Part shown: positions 1 to 13,451 of the stretch, piece by piece
How positions within the stretch are numbered: position 1 is the first letter of the stretch
How the letters are laid out: each line of letters starts with the position of its first letter
Assembly: GCA_035578905.1 (NCBI GenBank)
Contig: JAQJVL010000004.1
Coordinates: forward strand, 5,799,340 to 5,863,339
Direction of reading: 5' to 3'
From: Stictocephala bisonia
Lineage: Eukaryota > Arthropoda > Insecta > Hemiptera > Membracidae
DNA: 64,000 nucleotides
Position numbers and translations under genes: made by a program
The notes under the pieces: model-generated
Database searches by the model: none
What the model was told of the DNA's origin: nothing
What the model saw: the letters and a program-made list of their open reading frames with translations, nothing else

Positions 1-640
1 GACTTTCTCAAAGATCTTTGACATTGTTGGAACCAAGGATATTGGCCTATAGTTCTGTAATTCATTTCTGCTGCCTTGTTTGTGTAACGGGAAAATTTTG
101 GAAATTTTGAGTTTTGATGAAAAACACCTTGAGACAGTGACTTATTCATGATATTAACAAGGGGATATTTCAGTTCATGCTTGCAAAATTTCAACACTTT
201 TGCACTTATCTCATCTACTCCACAAGACGTTTTGGGTTTCAGCGATGTGATGAATCTTAGGATCTCTTCTACTGTTGCTGGCTGAAACTCAAGTAATATG
301 TTTACATATCGTCTAGGAACATCCGTGATTGTGGCTCTTACTGGACTATTACTGAGCAAGGTTTTGTCAGCTACATTTATGAAAAAGTCATTGAAATGCT
401 CTGCTATCTGTTCCAGGTCTAAAACAGTCATTCCTCCAATATTCAACTGCCAGGATGTATTTAAGTCACTATTTTTTTATGCTCTTTCATGGTTAATGAC
501 ATTCCAGATGGCCTTGCATTTATTGTTAGATTGTGCTATAGACTGTTCATTTGCTTCCTTCCTCAGTATTTTTAACTTCATGTCATAAGCCTTTTTCTTG
601 TTGAATACTCCTCCCACGCCCACCCCCTCCCATGTCATGA
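1..640 (-). pseudogene. LINE reverse transcriptase fragment
   Basis: Translated on the minus strand, this reads NNKCKAIWNVINHERA, an in-frame stop, then DLEQIAEHFNDFFINVADKT and VEEILRFITSLKPKTSCGVD, then EISAKVLKFCKHELKYPLVN. These are the pre-palm and fingers segments of a non-LTR retrotransposon RT (FFVNVA, then the LKP-TSxGxD block). The element continues off the left edge, where its polymerase core would lie. It contains stops, so it is dead. The clade is not certain; Jockey-like is my guess. Confidence 0.8.
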
Positions 641-3339
641 CCAAAGAGAGCTGCTGCGTTATGAAAGCCAACTCTTCTCTGCGTCTGGCGAATCGGTTCT
701 ACGTTTGGCTCCTTCCGGTTATTATTGGCTGCATTCCCCTATAGTAATAAGCTATTGTCGACCTTATTTCTTTTGACTTCACGCTGCAATGCTTTCTTTG
801 TTTTATTCCTTTAGTGATATATCGAATGGGAAAGTGCTAATTTTAGTGAAATTATAGTTTACATGTATATAATTATGTAAAATCAATAAGATGTAGCAAT
901 GACTAAGGCAAATAATTGAATTAATTCAGATATAAATATAAATAAAAACTATATGGATTATTTTTCCTTTGAGGATAAGCTGACAATACAGAACAACCGT
1001 CCTTGTCCACTACTTAAAAATTTGACTTGAAAGGTCTCTGAAAAAAAATCTCGATCTTGCAATAGGCACATTTCTAACTATGAGTATCATAACTGGATGT
1101 GTGGTAGTGATAGTTTGTCAAAATAACATTTTTGGCCTTTTTTTGTTGCAGGGTCTCCATGAGGCACAAATATAAGTATAAGTAAGTAAATTAATAAATA
1201 AAATTGTACTGACATCAAGCAACAAACATGGGCAATAGACATCGTCAACTTACTACTAACTATTTGCTAAGCTATATCAAGGATTATTAAGTAAGTATAA
1301 CCATGTAAATTACATTTTTATTAAGCTACTTAAGAGTTGTGAATTTACCGAGAAAATTGGAAAATGAACTTTCCACACACAAACACAGTAATCATGGCCT
1401 ACATTGCTTTTTTTCCCAAAGGCTGTAACTATGGGGTCAAATGAGTACAGTACAATCTTTGTAACTGTAGACTCGGCCGTGCACTACTAATCTGAACTAA
1501 TAAATTCAGTCAGATGAGTCAGTCCTTCATCGAGTGACCTAATTTGAGCGAATGTTTGTAAAATGCTCTTTACAATAATACTTTTCCTCGTCTACCGCCA
1601 CTTCCGGAGCCTGAGTCTACCAACATAAAAATTGATCTCTATAGTGTTCTTGTTAAAAAGAGCTATTAGGCTACTTTGTAATGCTAGACTAATATAACAC
1701 TATACACAACTATCTGTATTCGCTAGACAAGCACAACACTGGTTTGGGAATGCTGACTATCATTTTGTAAGACTGTTGCCATTCGTTATTGTTCATCTTT
1801 ATGTTGTAAATGTGTGATGTACTTGAGGTTTTCATGTTGGCAGCAGTATCATATGTTCAGTTTATAATAGTAATTACTGATGGTTACTGTGATAAGGCTG
1901 TTGTGTTTTGTTGTCATACAGACCCTTCAATCAAGATTCAATGGGGGACTATGCAGGGAAAAACCTCAAAACTACACTTAATATTTGGCTGGTGGTGAGA
2001 CCTTTCTACACCATGTATACATTTCTATACAGAGATGAATGACACAGCCATAATAGACTTAATTGTACTTTTTGTTTCTTTTATATTGTAAACTTTAATG
2101 CCAATATATTTATGAAATCAAAAACATAGCATTTATTTTGACTTGAGGAAAGATGTAAGTAAACCCAGCACAAGAACACACATGGGAGTACTAGGCCTTT
2201 TCAGCCTGTTATATAATCAAACCCAAAAGCTAAAACTGAGAAATAATCTTAAGTGTTACAGAACAAAAAAGGAGACAAAAAAATATATAAAGGATTTAAA
2301 CCTTAATTGGTAAGGTTGGGTCATGGGTTATCCAAATGCCACTAAATATGGGATGGATAATGCTGCCTGTTGGTACCGTAATTCATTGTAATCTATTCTC
2401 CTCCTCAGACTTCCTCTACTCAAAGTTTATTCAGTGTCCATCATTTGGCTTTGATGCATCCAATTGTATTTCATTATACTTTTGGGTATTGAAAGACCCA
2501 ACCCTAGAGAGAACGTATTTTTTTTTTTACTGCTCCATCTGTGATTCAATAATATGGCTGAACATAATCGTGAAATAACATTAGAAATATGTTACTACAA
2601 AACAACAATGTGTCTGGAACTATTCTGATGCTTCATCTTATCATTCTGAACATAATATGAACATTGATGAGTGTGTATTTAGATCCCACTATAACATTTC
2701 CGGTTTACATCTGTTATAACATTATCACAAATAACTGCTTTGCGTCTATTGAGTTGGTTGATAAATTAGCAGGAAATAATCCTACATATGTTGGAACGAT
2801 AAAGTTAAACAAAAGGACTTGCATTTCATACAAACAAACGAAAAAATCTGCTTAGAGACAAATTTTTACACACAAATACCCATAAAAGTGCTATAGTTCT
2901 TTCAACAATCCACAATGACAATAAAAGACAAAGTTAAAAGTTAAAACCTTATACAATAGAGTTCTGTAATAAGACAACACTATGAGTTTTAATTGTCTCT
3001 AAAAACAAGATAAGGTTCCCCATTTAAAGTTTTTTTGTCAGACTTATGGTTTCCAAGATCACATTGGTGACCCATTTAAAAAAGACATCCTGAATATTTG
3101 GATCAAGACCTAAAAGTCATGTTGTGTATTAATTAAAATAAAAATATAAAGTGATATCTTGTCCACAAAACAATCTTAATCACAAAACAAAGTCCAATCC
3201 AACAAATATTCATGACTAGTAAGTCTTTGTATACCTTAGAGGAATTTTCTATTGGGTAGTGATAGTCACAATCTGTTTTAGTGTAATAATATACATTATT
3301 GATGTTTTTTTCTCTTTAATATTTATTGACTAAATCTAG
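641..3339. other. No gene recognised
   Basis: AT-rich sequence with only short chance open frames. I see no tRNA, no conserved protein block and no clear repeat boundary. Confidence 0.5.
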
Positions 3340-3690
3340 ATTTTTGACCATTTACATTGTAATGTCTGATGCCATTCTATACATATTGTAATAATGTATT
3401 ATGAATAAAGAATTATCTGAATCAATTAATCGAAGACCTGCCTCACTGATTCTGTTTATACTGGCTAATACCTGCATAAAACAGTGCATGGAGCAATCAG
3501 TAACTATGTGATCTATTGTTTGGATACACTCCCTGCAAAGACATGACTAATCTGGTGTCAATACCCATTTATACTTCTAGTAGTTATATCTGCCTCCGCC
3601 AGTTCGGAACAGATTCAACAGGGTCTATTCCGTATGAGGGAGGGTCAACCCACCTACAGGTATTGACGGATCGTTAATAAGAAACTTATT
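3340..3690 (-). pseudogene. LINE ORF2 C-terminal remnant
   Basis: The minus strand reads DPPSYGIDPVESVPNWRR and, after a frame change, CLCRECIQTIDHIVTDC, the Cys-His knuckle commonly found at the C-terminus of Jockey/R1-type LINE proteins. An AATAAAGAATTATCTG-type tail faces 3' on the other strand. It is too short and broken to classify. Confidence 0.55.
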
Positions 3691-4002
3691 TTGTCTATCA
3701 AAATTGTTCCACAACATGGACCAGCTAATATAAGTTGAGAAATATGAAAATAAAACAAAAAATCCAAGTTACAGTTTGTATCATTCTTCAAGCTCGTTTC
3801 TTACTGGATATATAATTAAATGTTATAAGATGAAACAAACACTCCAGTAAATAGTTTTTTTTATTTTGTTAGGTCTTTCGTTAACACAATTACCATCTTC
3901 AGACACACAAACTAAATTAATATTGTTTACATTTGATTGATTTGAAAAACACATGGTAAAATAAAAATATAACATATGGAATAATTTAAATAAGAAAATA
4001 AG

Positions 4003-4005
<3 letters not shown>

Positions 4006-4095
<90 letters not shown>

Positions 4096-4096
4096 A
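4006..4096. repeat. (AT)n(AG)n microsatellite
   Basis: About 60 bases of AT dinucleotide followed by about 24 of AG, inserted within the left terminal repeat of the Penelope-like element and absent from the right copy. Confidence 0.95.
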
Positions 4097-5206
4097 ATGT
4101 AAAAATTGTGTACATTTAAAATAATAGTGGTGAGTTTTCAAACGATCCTGGCTTGTTATTAACAAGAATTTCTTTGAATTTTTATATATAAGCTTTCATA
4201 AGCATCTAATTGTTCTTTATTTTGGACTTTTTTGGTAAATTACATTTTGTAAAATTATGGTTGAAATTGATGTAGGTGTTTTGCTATAACTGATTTCTCC
4301 TCTTGATAATTTTTAAAATGATATTTGTGTTCTTTTAATCTTGTTGAAATGTTCTTTTGGTTTTTTTTTATTGCAATTGTCATATTCAATTTATTAAATT
4401 CCAGACTTTTCTTCATTTAATTTTGTTCTTTAGATTTCCAAGTAAATATTTTAATTTTGATGTACATTTTACAATAAATTTACGTTAGAGTGTTTTTTTT
4501 TTTTTAACATTTTTGCATTACATTTGAAAAATATCCATACTTCTCCAAACAGACTTTTCTTTTTTTGGTAATAGTGTTGTTCGGTTTTGTTTTTCAATTT
4601 GTTTTCTTTTCTTATTTATCATTCTTGTAATAATATACGGGTTGTAGCCATTAAAAATTGTGGTTCTTTGATTTTTGTAATTTCTTTATTAAAATTTGTA
4701 GTAGATAAAGGTGTATTAAATAAACGATGAATTAATGAATGGTATGTAGTTCTTTTTTGAGATGCTAGATGGAATGAATCAATTGGTATGAATCTTAAAT
4801 TTTATGTTGGTTTTCTATGAATATCAAATTCAATATGACCAGATGCTTAGTTTCTTTTTAGAAGGATATCTAAAAAGGGAATGGAATAGTTGTTTTCAGT
4901 TTCATAAGTAAATTTTATGATTGGATAGAATGCATTTATATCTTTAATAAAATTTGGAAGATTCTCATTACTATTAAAAACTTCAAAAATATCATCTACA
5001 TATCGAATCTAAATTCTAGGGAAGTAATTTAACGTATATTTTGCATGTTGTTCTAAATTGCTTAAAAATATATAGGCAATGAAACAAGATGAAGGTTGCC
5101 CATAGGTGGTCCTTCTGTTTGGTTGTTATATTTATCATATATTTGAAAAGTATTTTGTAACATGCAGAGGTTTATTAGTAATATATATTCATAAATGTTT
5201 ACTTGT

Positions 5207-5544
5207 TCAATGTTTATGGAAATTAACCAGTTTTTTAATTATATTGATAATTTCTTTTGTAGGTACATTTGGGTAAAGTGAGATTACATCAAAAGAAATT
5301 AAATATTCATTAACTTCAAGTTTTAAATTTTTGGTCTTATTCAAAAATTCAAATCTATCTTTAAAGAAAATGTTGCTGGAATTGTATATTGTTGTAGTTC
5401 TTGAACTAACCATTTTGATAGTAAGTATGTAGGACTATTAATACATGAAACTATTGGACGCATTTTATTGCCAGGTTTGTGAATTTTTGGTAGGCAATAA
5501 AGTCTTGGAATGTTTGGATTAGAAACAGTTAATTTTTTTGACAC
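5207..5544 (-). pseudogene. Penelope-like RT core, two overlapping frames
   Basis: Two frames overlap at 5341-5413. The upstream one gives RLYCLPKIHKPGNKMRPIVS and SPTYLLSKWLVQEL; the downstream one gives EVNEYLISFDVISLYPNVPT. Together they are consecutive fingers and palm motifs of a Penelope reverse transcriptase, split by a frameshift near 5400. Confidence 0.85.
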
Positions 5545-6637
5545 TTCTTTTATAATGATATTCTTGCATTGTTTTAAAGTAGATGATGTTCATGATATAT
5601 ACTTCATCAGAGGATTTTTTTCATTTTTAATATGTGGACCTTCATTTAACATTTCATTAACTCTACTAAAATATTAATTTTTATCAAGTATCACAATTGT
5701 ATTACTTTTATCAGCTTTTAAATAAAAAAAAAACATATTTTTCTTTTAAATGTTTCACAATATTTGTATATTTATTCTTTACTTCCTTTGTATTGAGATT
5801 GTTGTTTTATAGCATTTAAAACATCATATGTAATTGCTGATTTTTCATTATGTTTTAGATATTTCATTATGTATTTGATTCTACATTGATAAATATGTTT
5901 TCTTTTTCTTTTCCTTTTGTTGATTGAATATTAAAATTTATACCTTTTTGTAAGAGATTGATTTCATCTTCATTGAAAGATTGGGAAGATAAATTTTGAA
6001 TTAATAGATTTGATGAGTAGACAAATCAATCGGTAATATATTTTCATTTGTAACTGAATAATTTATGATTAGGTTATTGAACTTATTTTTTAGTTTATGT
6101 AGTTTGTGTTCATGTTTACTTTGTAAAATTGAAATATATTTTTATTGAAAATTTGTATAGTTAGCATAATTAAGTTGTTTAGGGATTTTAAGGTGTAATT
6201 CCATGGCTTGTAATTCAAAGTTTGCTTGTATTGAGTATAAATATTTAATTTATACTCAATTTCAACCATCATTTTACAAAATGTAATTTACTAAAAGAAG
6301 TTCAAAATAAAGAACAGTTAGATGCTTATGAAAGCTATATATAAAAAAGTTCAAAGAAATTCTTGTTAATAACAAGCCAGGTACAATTGAAAACTCACCA
6401 TTATTATTTTTAATTTATATAATTTTTACATTTTTATACATATTTTTTATTATTTTCTTATTTAAATTATTCCATGTTTCAATTTTATTTTACCGTGTGT
6501 TTTTCAAATCAGTCAAATGTAAATAATATTAATTTAGTTTGTGTGTCTGAAGATGGTAACTTTGTTACCGAAAGGCCTAACAAAATTAAAAAAAACTATT
6601 TACTGGAGTGTTTGTTTCATCTTATAACATTAAATTA

Positions 6638-8030
6638 CAGTTTTTACACAGTAATTCAAGAAGGTGAGCACAAATTTGGGAAATTATGGTATACACAAAA
6701 CAAACAAAAAGTTTACAAGAGTGTACATTTTGTCTATATTAGTTTAGTATCTGTATATTTAATAAAAAATGATCATAGATCAAGCACCATTCATGTTAAT
6801 GAATTGAAACTTGTTAAGGGGGTTAAGATAATTATGGGTAAATCTAAAAAGAAAATATAAAATATAATTTTCTGTTTCTAAATGACTGTATTTTAAAATG
6901 TTGAAAAAAATGAAATAACTTCAAAAACACATGCTCGCAAATATGTGTGTGCAAGTGTTTTAAACTATGTCTTAGTGATTGTATGAATCAAATTCCATCA
7001 TTTATATCTATGGAAAACTTAGTTCAAAATGTTTCATAAAATTACATTAAATAGAAAATACATATACTGTGTAACATTTTATTCTCAAGACAAATAATAT
7101 AACTCATAATACTTTTAATAATTTATTTAATATCATGTAGTATACATATAAACGCTTATGACTAGTAACACTAAACACAGAGGATATAGCAGTGAGATTA
7201 CAGATTGAACAAATAAAGTTGACAAAAAGAAAAGATGTAATTTTGGAGTCATCAACTGTGTGATTGTTGCCCATAAGATAAAATAATACAATAATTTGAT
7301 TTGTCGTATTTCAAGTAGTGTATGGATTGTTTTGATGTTCAACATGTATGAAAATAATTGAGAAGTTGGACTCACGTAGGATCAACGCTCTTGTAAGGCA
7401 GCAGCATGCAGTGGACTACCAGATTTAGGTTTAGAAAAGGTAAAAAATCACTTTCAGTAAAGCCTAATTTTTCAGTTTTGTTTTTTAGATGGTTGGGGCC
7501 AGAAGTTGCCTCTTTTATGACATTAGTTATGAGATATATTTAAAAAAAATTTTAATGTATTATTTTAACAACTTTACTGATTGATCAAATGCCTGTGTTA
7601 ATCTATATTGTGCTAGGTAAATGATCGAGTGATTGATGGAATCAGCATTTCGTAGTTGGAAATGGTTGTTAAATCAATTTTTAAAGCCAATTGCACCAGT
7701 AAATGTTTACCATAATTTTGTTCCTTGAATATGATTTAGCTGTAAGCCTATATGCTGTGTCCTATTTCGAATTTGATATGGGGGAATCCTTTATCATCTA
7801 TTCAAATTTATAGGCAAGTTAATGATTGTAGTGATTTTGTTGTTACTCTAATACAAGTACCGTACCGAAATAAAAAAAATAGATTCTTAATTGGCATGTT
7901 ACGTTTTCACATAGAAATGCAAGTGAACATCACAGAACACAAATTTATTACAATTACTAATATTGCACATTTTGTAGTTATGATACGGTAAATGTTGTTG
8001 AGTGACGCCCACTTGTATTGTAAGAAAAAG
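6638..8030. other. No gene recognised
   Basis: AT-rich and unstructured to my eye. Open frames here are short and low-complexity. Confidence 0.5.
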
Positions 8031-8064
8031 AATACCTATCTTTATTTTAATAAAGATAGGTATT
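8031..8064. repeat. Perfect 14-bp-arm palindrome
   Basis: AATACCTATCTTTA and its exact reverse complement are separated by TTTTAA. It lies just upstream of the first GT-rich minisatellite array. Confidence 0.9.
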
Positions 8065-8087
8065 AGTAAAATAACTGTACAGCTACC

Positions 8088-8292
8088 CCCAACTGTACGT
8101 GTATGGGTGGGTCGATACAACTGTACATATATGGGTGGGTGGGTGGGTCAATACCACTGTACGTGTATGGGTGGGCGGGTGGGTCAATACCACTGTACGT
8201 GTATGGGTGGGTGGGTGGGTTAATACCACTGTATGTGTATGGGTGGGTCAGTATCACTTTACTTGTATGAACGGGGGCGGGTGGGTCATTGT
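8088..8292 (+). repeat. GT-rich minisatellite array 1 (36-bp unit)
   Basis: Five to six units built on CACTGTACGTGTATGGGTGG plus extra GGGTGG steps and GTCAATAC. Full units are 36 bp and shorter ones lose multiples of 4 bp. Because 36 is divisible by three, all frames stay open and give spurious repeated peptides on both strands. Confidence 0.92.
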
Positions 8293-10275
8293 ATCATTGT
8301 ACATTATTATGAAATTGTCATGTATGTAAGTTTTGACCATCAATTTTTTAAAACTAATTCTAATATGCTCTTGCTTTATACTTTTCTTCATTACCCTTGA
8401 AGCACTTCTATTCACACCTCATCCACTTGAGATATTTGAAAATTATGATTGCTAAACAATTTATGGATTGATAACTGACGTTCGTCAAAATTAACGAGGT
8501 TAAACTTAAGATTTTTTTGTGAGAAAATTGTTATAACATATTTGTTAGTTGTTGAGGTAGCACAGTTATGCAATTGATTATTGGGAATTAACACAATAAA
8601 TGTAAACAGAAGAGAGTGATAGTTCATTAACTTGTGCTTCGGTCAGTAATGAATGTGCTAACTGAATTGAAGACAATGGGCTTTGTAGCATCAGTTCCTG
8701 TTTTGTCTGTGGGAGGGGGAGTTGTGAAATAAAACTACTTGAAATTTTGAGCTCTTCCTCAGTTGAGTTCCAGGTTGGCCAGCAATACAAGTGCGTTTAT
8801 ATTGAAAGTGAGTTAGTGGTGAAGTGTTAGTTATGAGCAGATAAGTGTATATACTATTTGCGGGCATATTCTTTCAATTTCTACTGTATTATTTGTTATT
8901 ATATCAGTTTACCTATACAAAAAATTTTTTTAGGAATCAATTTTAGATTATTTGGAAACTTCGTTGATTAAACAGTAGTTAACAATTTTTCATTTTCAGC
9001 CTACCGTAACGTGATGAAAGTAAACAGTTATTTCAGTAAAATAACCATCATTAAAGAAATAATCTGAATCAAAACAATAAAATGAATTCTTGTTTATTTT
9101 TTCAGTGTTTATAAATCATACTGATAATATACAATTCTCTGTTGAAATGTTCTGTTTTAGAAAGTTTTAAATTATTTTGAACTTAATGGTCACTTGTAAT
9201 TGTACAATATTCCGGTCTTTTTATATGGCGCCTTTTTTTATGTGAATCTCTTTGATCGTGCTTACATACATCCTTCAATGACACTCTTTTCCAAGAGTTA
9301 ACTCTGCCTTATTTATTTTTAATCAAATTGGAATTTCGGTCTTTATTAGTTTTTTTTCAATATAAGTCTGACTTCACTTTAGAATATGTTATTGTCCTAT
9401 AAAATATAATTTAACTCACTCTAATGAAAAACTCAATGTGTGTGTTTAGAACTTGTTAAAACATACTAACAAGATTATATTTTGTTCCCATTTGTTTATT
9501 GGTTTATTTTTCAATTAAACCAAGATCTGCAAGTATAAGTCATTTACTTTATTTGCATTTTTTAAGAGTTGTTTAGACAAATTTACATCAAATTCATGTT
9601 CAAACATACAAATCAGGTATATTCTCAAATTCTAAATCAAGGGCGATGAGTCCAATTTTTCCCCCCCTTATATCAGTAAGTTTTTTTCAGTCTATCTGAA
9701 TATCTTTTTTAATTTATTTTAGATTTATTACCAAACAGTAATAAAAGATATTAACAATTATTTATTGGTAAACTATCACTGAATGATCGTTGATAATTAG
9801 AGAAATAGTAAACTTAACTGAGAAGATAAGTTTACTATTTCAAGTTTACCTAGTGAAAAACATCTTTGTGATTAGTGGTTTGAATGGCCGATTAATAGTT
9901 AAATGTTATAGTACTGTTCATACATCATATAAATTCTTCATGTGTATTTACCAGAATAATAAAATGAATAGATACATTTTAGAAATATGATTGTCTATTA
10001 GTGTTCTGTTAATACTATCGTAGTTCCCGTTATCAGCAGTGATTGTTAAAATTCGCTCTGCTTTGCCCGGATAGCAAAGGTCCGTACGTTCTCCCAGACA
10101 AAGACGAGCGGTTGATTGAGTAGCTAGGCAAAGTTAGGACTTTGTTCTTACTCTGAACCCTAATAAATTATGTTAAATAATACAGCTATCAATATTTGAA
10201 TTAATCCTAGATCTATAACTGGTAATAGATTGGTAGTTTCATATTTACTTCATATATACATATATGTCAGCATTA
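8293..10275. other. No gene recognised
   Basis: AT-rich DNA without recognisable coding, RNA or repeat structure apart from homopolymer runs. Confidence 0.5.
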
Positions 10276-10690
10276 ATGGAGCAGTGCTGTAATCCAGCTA
10301 TTTGGTGACAAAGTGTTGAGGAAGTTGCAGGTGATAGTTCTATGCTTGGCCCTCTTAATACTGACATGGTCCGTTCAATGGTTGCCATTGACGTGAATAC
10401 TACTAGAGAAGCCTGGTATTTCCATGTTGAGTGGTATTCAAGGTCCGGATGTTGTGTGATTTAGAGAACTGAGTATTAGGCTAATCAATCAGATGAAAAT
10501 CAGATCAATACTACGTGGTTTGTATAATCAGATCAACCTACTAAGCTGTAGGTCCCTTAGTTTCCCTGGCTATTGGACTATTAATTAACTGTTCTTTCTA
10601 AGGAACAGTCGACCTTCGTTAGTAACAATGACTAAACTCATTCTTTACACTCATTTGCACCTCATATTTGAGATCATTAGTGTGAATGAA
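10276..10690 (+). repeat. Dispersed repeat A, copy 1
   Basis: About 415 bp that aligns with 43583-44025, sharing blocks such as TGTAGGTCCCTTAGTT and GAACAGTCGACCTT. I estimate roughly three quarters identity. No protein is readable in it. It could be a SINE or the 3' end of a LINE. Confidence 0.75.
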
Positions 10691-13185
10691 AATAAAAATT
10701 TAGAATGTTCATCATTCATGTTATTTTAAAGTCTCTTTCAAAGTAAAAAATATCATAAAATCTGATTAAATTAATGAAATTGAATTGTTTAATCATTCAA
10801 TTTAATGAAAAACTAACTCTAGTGGTCACTTATTATCAGGCACTTTATTACAAAAATAAATAAATAAAAAATAGTAATAAAAGTTACTTTTTTCTGTCAT
10901 ACAGTTTGTATTAAAATTCTTAAACTATCATAATTTAAAATGTAAAATGACTCTTGGTAAGTTTTGCTTTCAGGAAGACCTTATTTCCCACGCAAGTTTT
11001 CAACAGCTGCAACATCTCTTGTTTCATATTAGTTTGGGTAGAATTAATTGTTTAGCTCAGTATGAAATATTGTTCCTTTTTATTTATATTAAAAGTCACA
11101 TAAAAGAATATTCAGTCAAAATTATACCCAGATAATATGCCTAATGCCCAACATTCTAAATAACCAAACATTCTAAATGTTGCCAACTTTAACAGGGTAA
11201 ACAGACTTTAAAGTTTTTTTTATGTATATATGAATAAAAATTAACTAGGAATATAATATTATATCCAATTTAATGATAGTTGAAGAAAAGGTATTAGACA
11301 AGTTATAGGAACAAAGTCTAAATTCTATATGTGATACTCATTTCCATTTTTAAGTGTCTGTTAGAGGTTAACATCTGAACTTTTATGAGTTTCAGTATAA
11401 ATAGAACTAAAATTTTGTATAAATTGAATGTTAAAATTATACGAATACAAATTTTTAATATTTTGAGGAAATAGTACCTTTGTTTTAAAAGTTAAGATTG
11501 GACCTAAGTTAGTCTCTATTCTTATAAACTGAATCTATATTATTAAGTGGTCACTCTCCTTCAGGGGTGATTTTAATAGGTTTCACACCTATTTAGATAG
11601 ATAATTCATATTTGGGGATAGCGAAGTTGTTGTCATTCACTGAGAACTTTTTTGAGCTTTCCTGTTTAATGTTTAATGTGACATCAGTGTTAAGAATGGG
11701 TATTTCTTATAAGATCAATGTTAATGGAATAGATTAGATAGTGTTAAGTTGAAGAAGTCCCATGGGTTTATGTAAAGGTGTGTGAGGCCTCACCAGTGAG
11801 TGCATTCCAGATGTCTCAGTGGTAGTAACTAGGATTCATTCATCAAACAAGAAGAAAATAATCATTTTTCTAGTTCAATATTTTAATTAATAAGAAAAAA
11901 TCGAGGTAACTGTAAACTTGTTCTTTATTAAAACATTGATGGTTTAAAAAAATATTATATATATATATTAAAGAAACTTGATTTTGACAAGTAAAAATAA
12001 GAATTTGTGCCAAACATATATGGTATACAGTTTAAAACCTAACTTGTATTGTTAAAATTGTTCATTTCTGACATTTTTTAAGTTTTTAATTTATTTATTT
12101 TAAAGCCAATGACATTGTGGTATTAATGATATTAGTGAAATACATATAACATTGTGTTTAAAAATTTGTTGGTAAAGTTCTGTTATAAATCTAGCTCATC
12201 TGTAAAAGATTTAACAATGTAAGAATGTAATAATCAATCACACGGAGTAGCCTGAATTCATTGACTCTTGACATGAAGATGTTAATTGTATTCTGTCATG
12301 CCATTGTTCTTTAAAGTTTCATTGTTAACAAATTTAATTAATAAAAATATACATAGGCTTTGACCTTTGCATCCTTTTAGGTGCATGTGGCTTGACATTA
12401 GTATTGTCCGATTGTTTTTAAAACTGCTGAAAGTGTCTAAATGGCATAAATTACCAACATCATTTATTAGCGCTTTTAGTGCTTCTTTAATGTGACATTT
12501 ATGATGCAGGTGTCTTGAGGAAAATTCAATGTCATAAAATGCCTAAATTATACTGTACTGAAAAGACTGAATGCTTAAATGATTTTTGTTAAATCATAGG
12601 TACAGTGATTATAACATATAAGGGCAGGTAGAAGGATTGCCACATTACAATGTCTTTATTAGCACAATTTTTAAAATTAAATGTTAAACAAGCTTATCTT
12701 TTTTAGTCAATATATTTAAATACTATAACAATTAATATGGAAGTTAATTATACTGTACTTAGAAATTTTTATCAGCATAAAATATATTGGGTACCAAATA
12801 TTTCAAAACATATTAACAGTACTAGTGTTACATTTTAATTTAAAATTTTAAAAAGTAGAGCAAGAATAAAAAAAAACAAAAACTTTTATTTGCAGTGAAA
12901 ATGTATATCTCTGTAATTTAAATCTGTAATATTTTGAAGTTTAAATTTTAATGATAAAACATATTCTGCTGTTTGGTTAAGCAGTGTTTTTATTTAGGAG
13001 TGTGGCCAAATATATTACGTGTAATAATTTTGTATTGGGAAATACTGTCTATTAAACAGAGGTTTTATTTTTCAAGTTAATTAAATTACATATTACAGCA
13101 AGGTAATTTAATTGAATGGATAAAGTTTAGATTTATAAAATGACATATCTCTCTCTTTTATAAAACCCATAGTTGAATGTTTCTT
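10691..13185. other. No gene recognised
   Basis: Very AT-rich spacer. No coding exon or structured repeat was seen. Confidence 0.5.
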
Positions 13186-13451
13186 TTAACACGTTCACTG
13201 CTGATGACACGGTTCTGTGCCATGCCCTGTGTTCTGTGCATGCGCATGGCGCGGGTCTGTGCCATATTGTTAGTTTTGTGTTATGTGTTATTGCCTCAGT
13301 GTTCCCAGCATTTGTTGGAGCGCTGTGATTCGTTGTGAGTACTTCAAACGTCCTGTTGAACCATTACCGTTTGTTATATTTGAATATCATTTGTTATATT
13401 TCACCGTTCCAGTGAAGGGTATCACTTCTAGGTTAGTAGCGAACGTGTTAG
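13186..13451. mobile_element. Small TTAA-type MITE
   Basis: Starts TTAACACGTTCACTGCTGAT and ends with a reverse-complement-like AGTAGCGAACGTGTTAG. The TAACACGTTC terminus and TTAA on the left are the pattern of piggyBac-type non-autonomous elements; the right end reads GTTAG, so the duplication is not perfect. It is GC-richer than its surroundings and has no coding capacity. Confidence 0.5.

Larger units (their letters stand above)
3813..6637 (-). mobile_element. Decayed Penelope-like retroelement with inverted terminal repeats
   Basis: Terminal repeats at 3813-4270 and 6256-6637 are inverted copies of each other. They match through long stretches such as the CATCTTCAGACACACAAACT region, and differ mainly by an (AT)n/(AG)n expansion at 4006-4096 in the left copy. 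Between them the minus strand encodes Penelope-type reverse transcriptase: PRLYCLPKIHKPGNKMRPIV, YLISFDVISLYPNVPT and IRYVDDIFEVF (the catalytic DD at about 5000). Stops and frameshifts interrupt the frame. Penelope-like elements are known to carry flanking repeats that can be inverted. I did not find a GIY-YIG endonuclease in readable form. Confidence 0.85.

Noticed and set aside
3927..4115. Minus-strand frame rich in Tyr-Ile repeats
   Set aside because: Translation of the (AT)n(AG)n microsatellite.
8002..8329. Overlapping frames with VGQYHCT/GGWVNTT repeats
   Set aside because: Same minisatellite artefact as above; no start context, splice signals or non-repetitive coding sequence.
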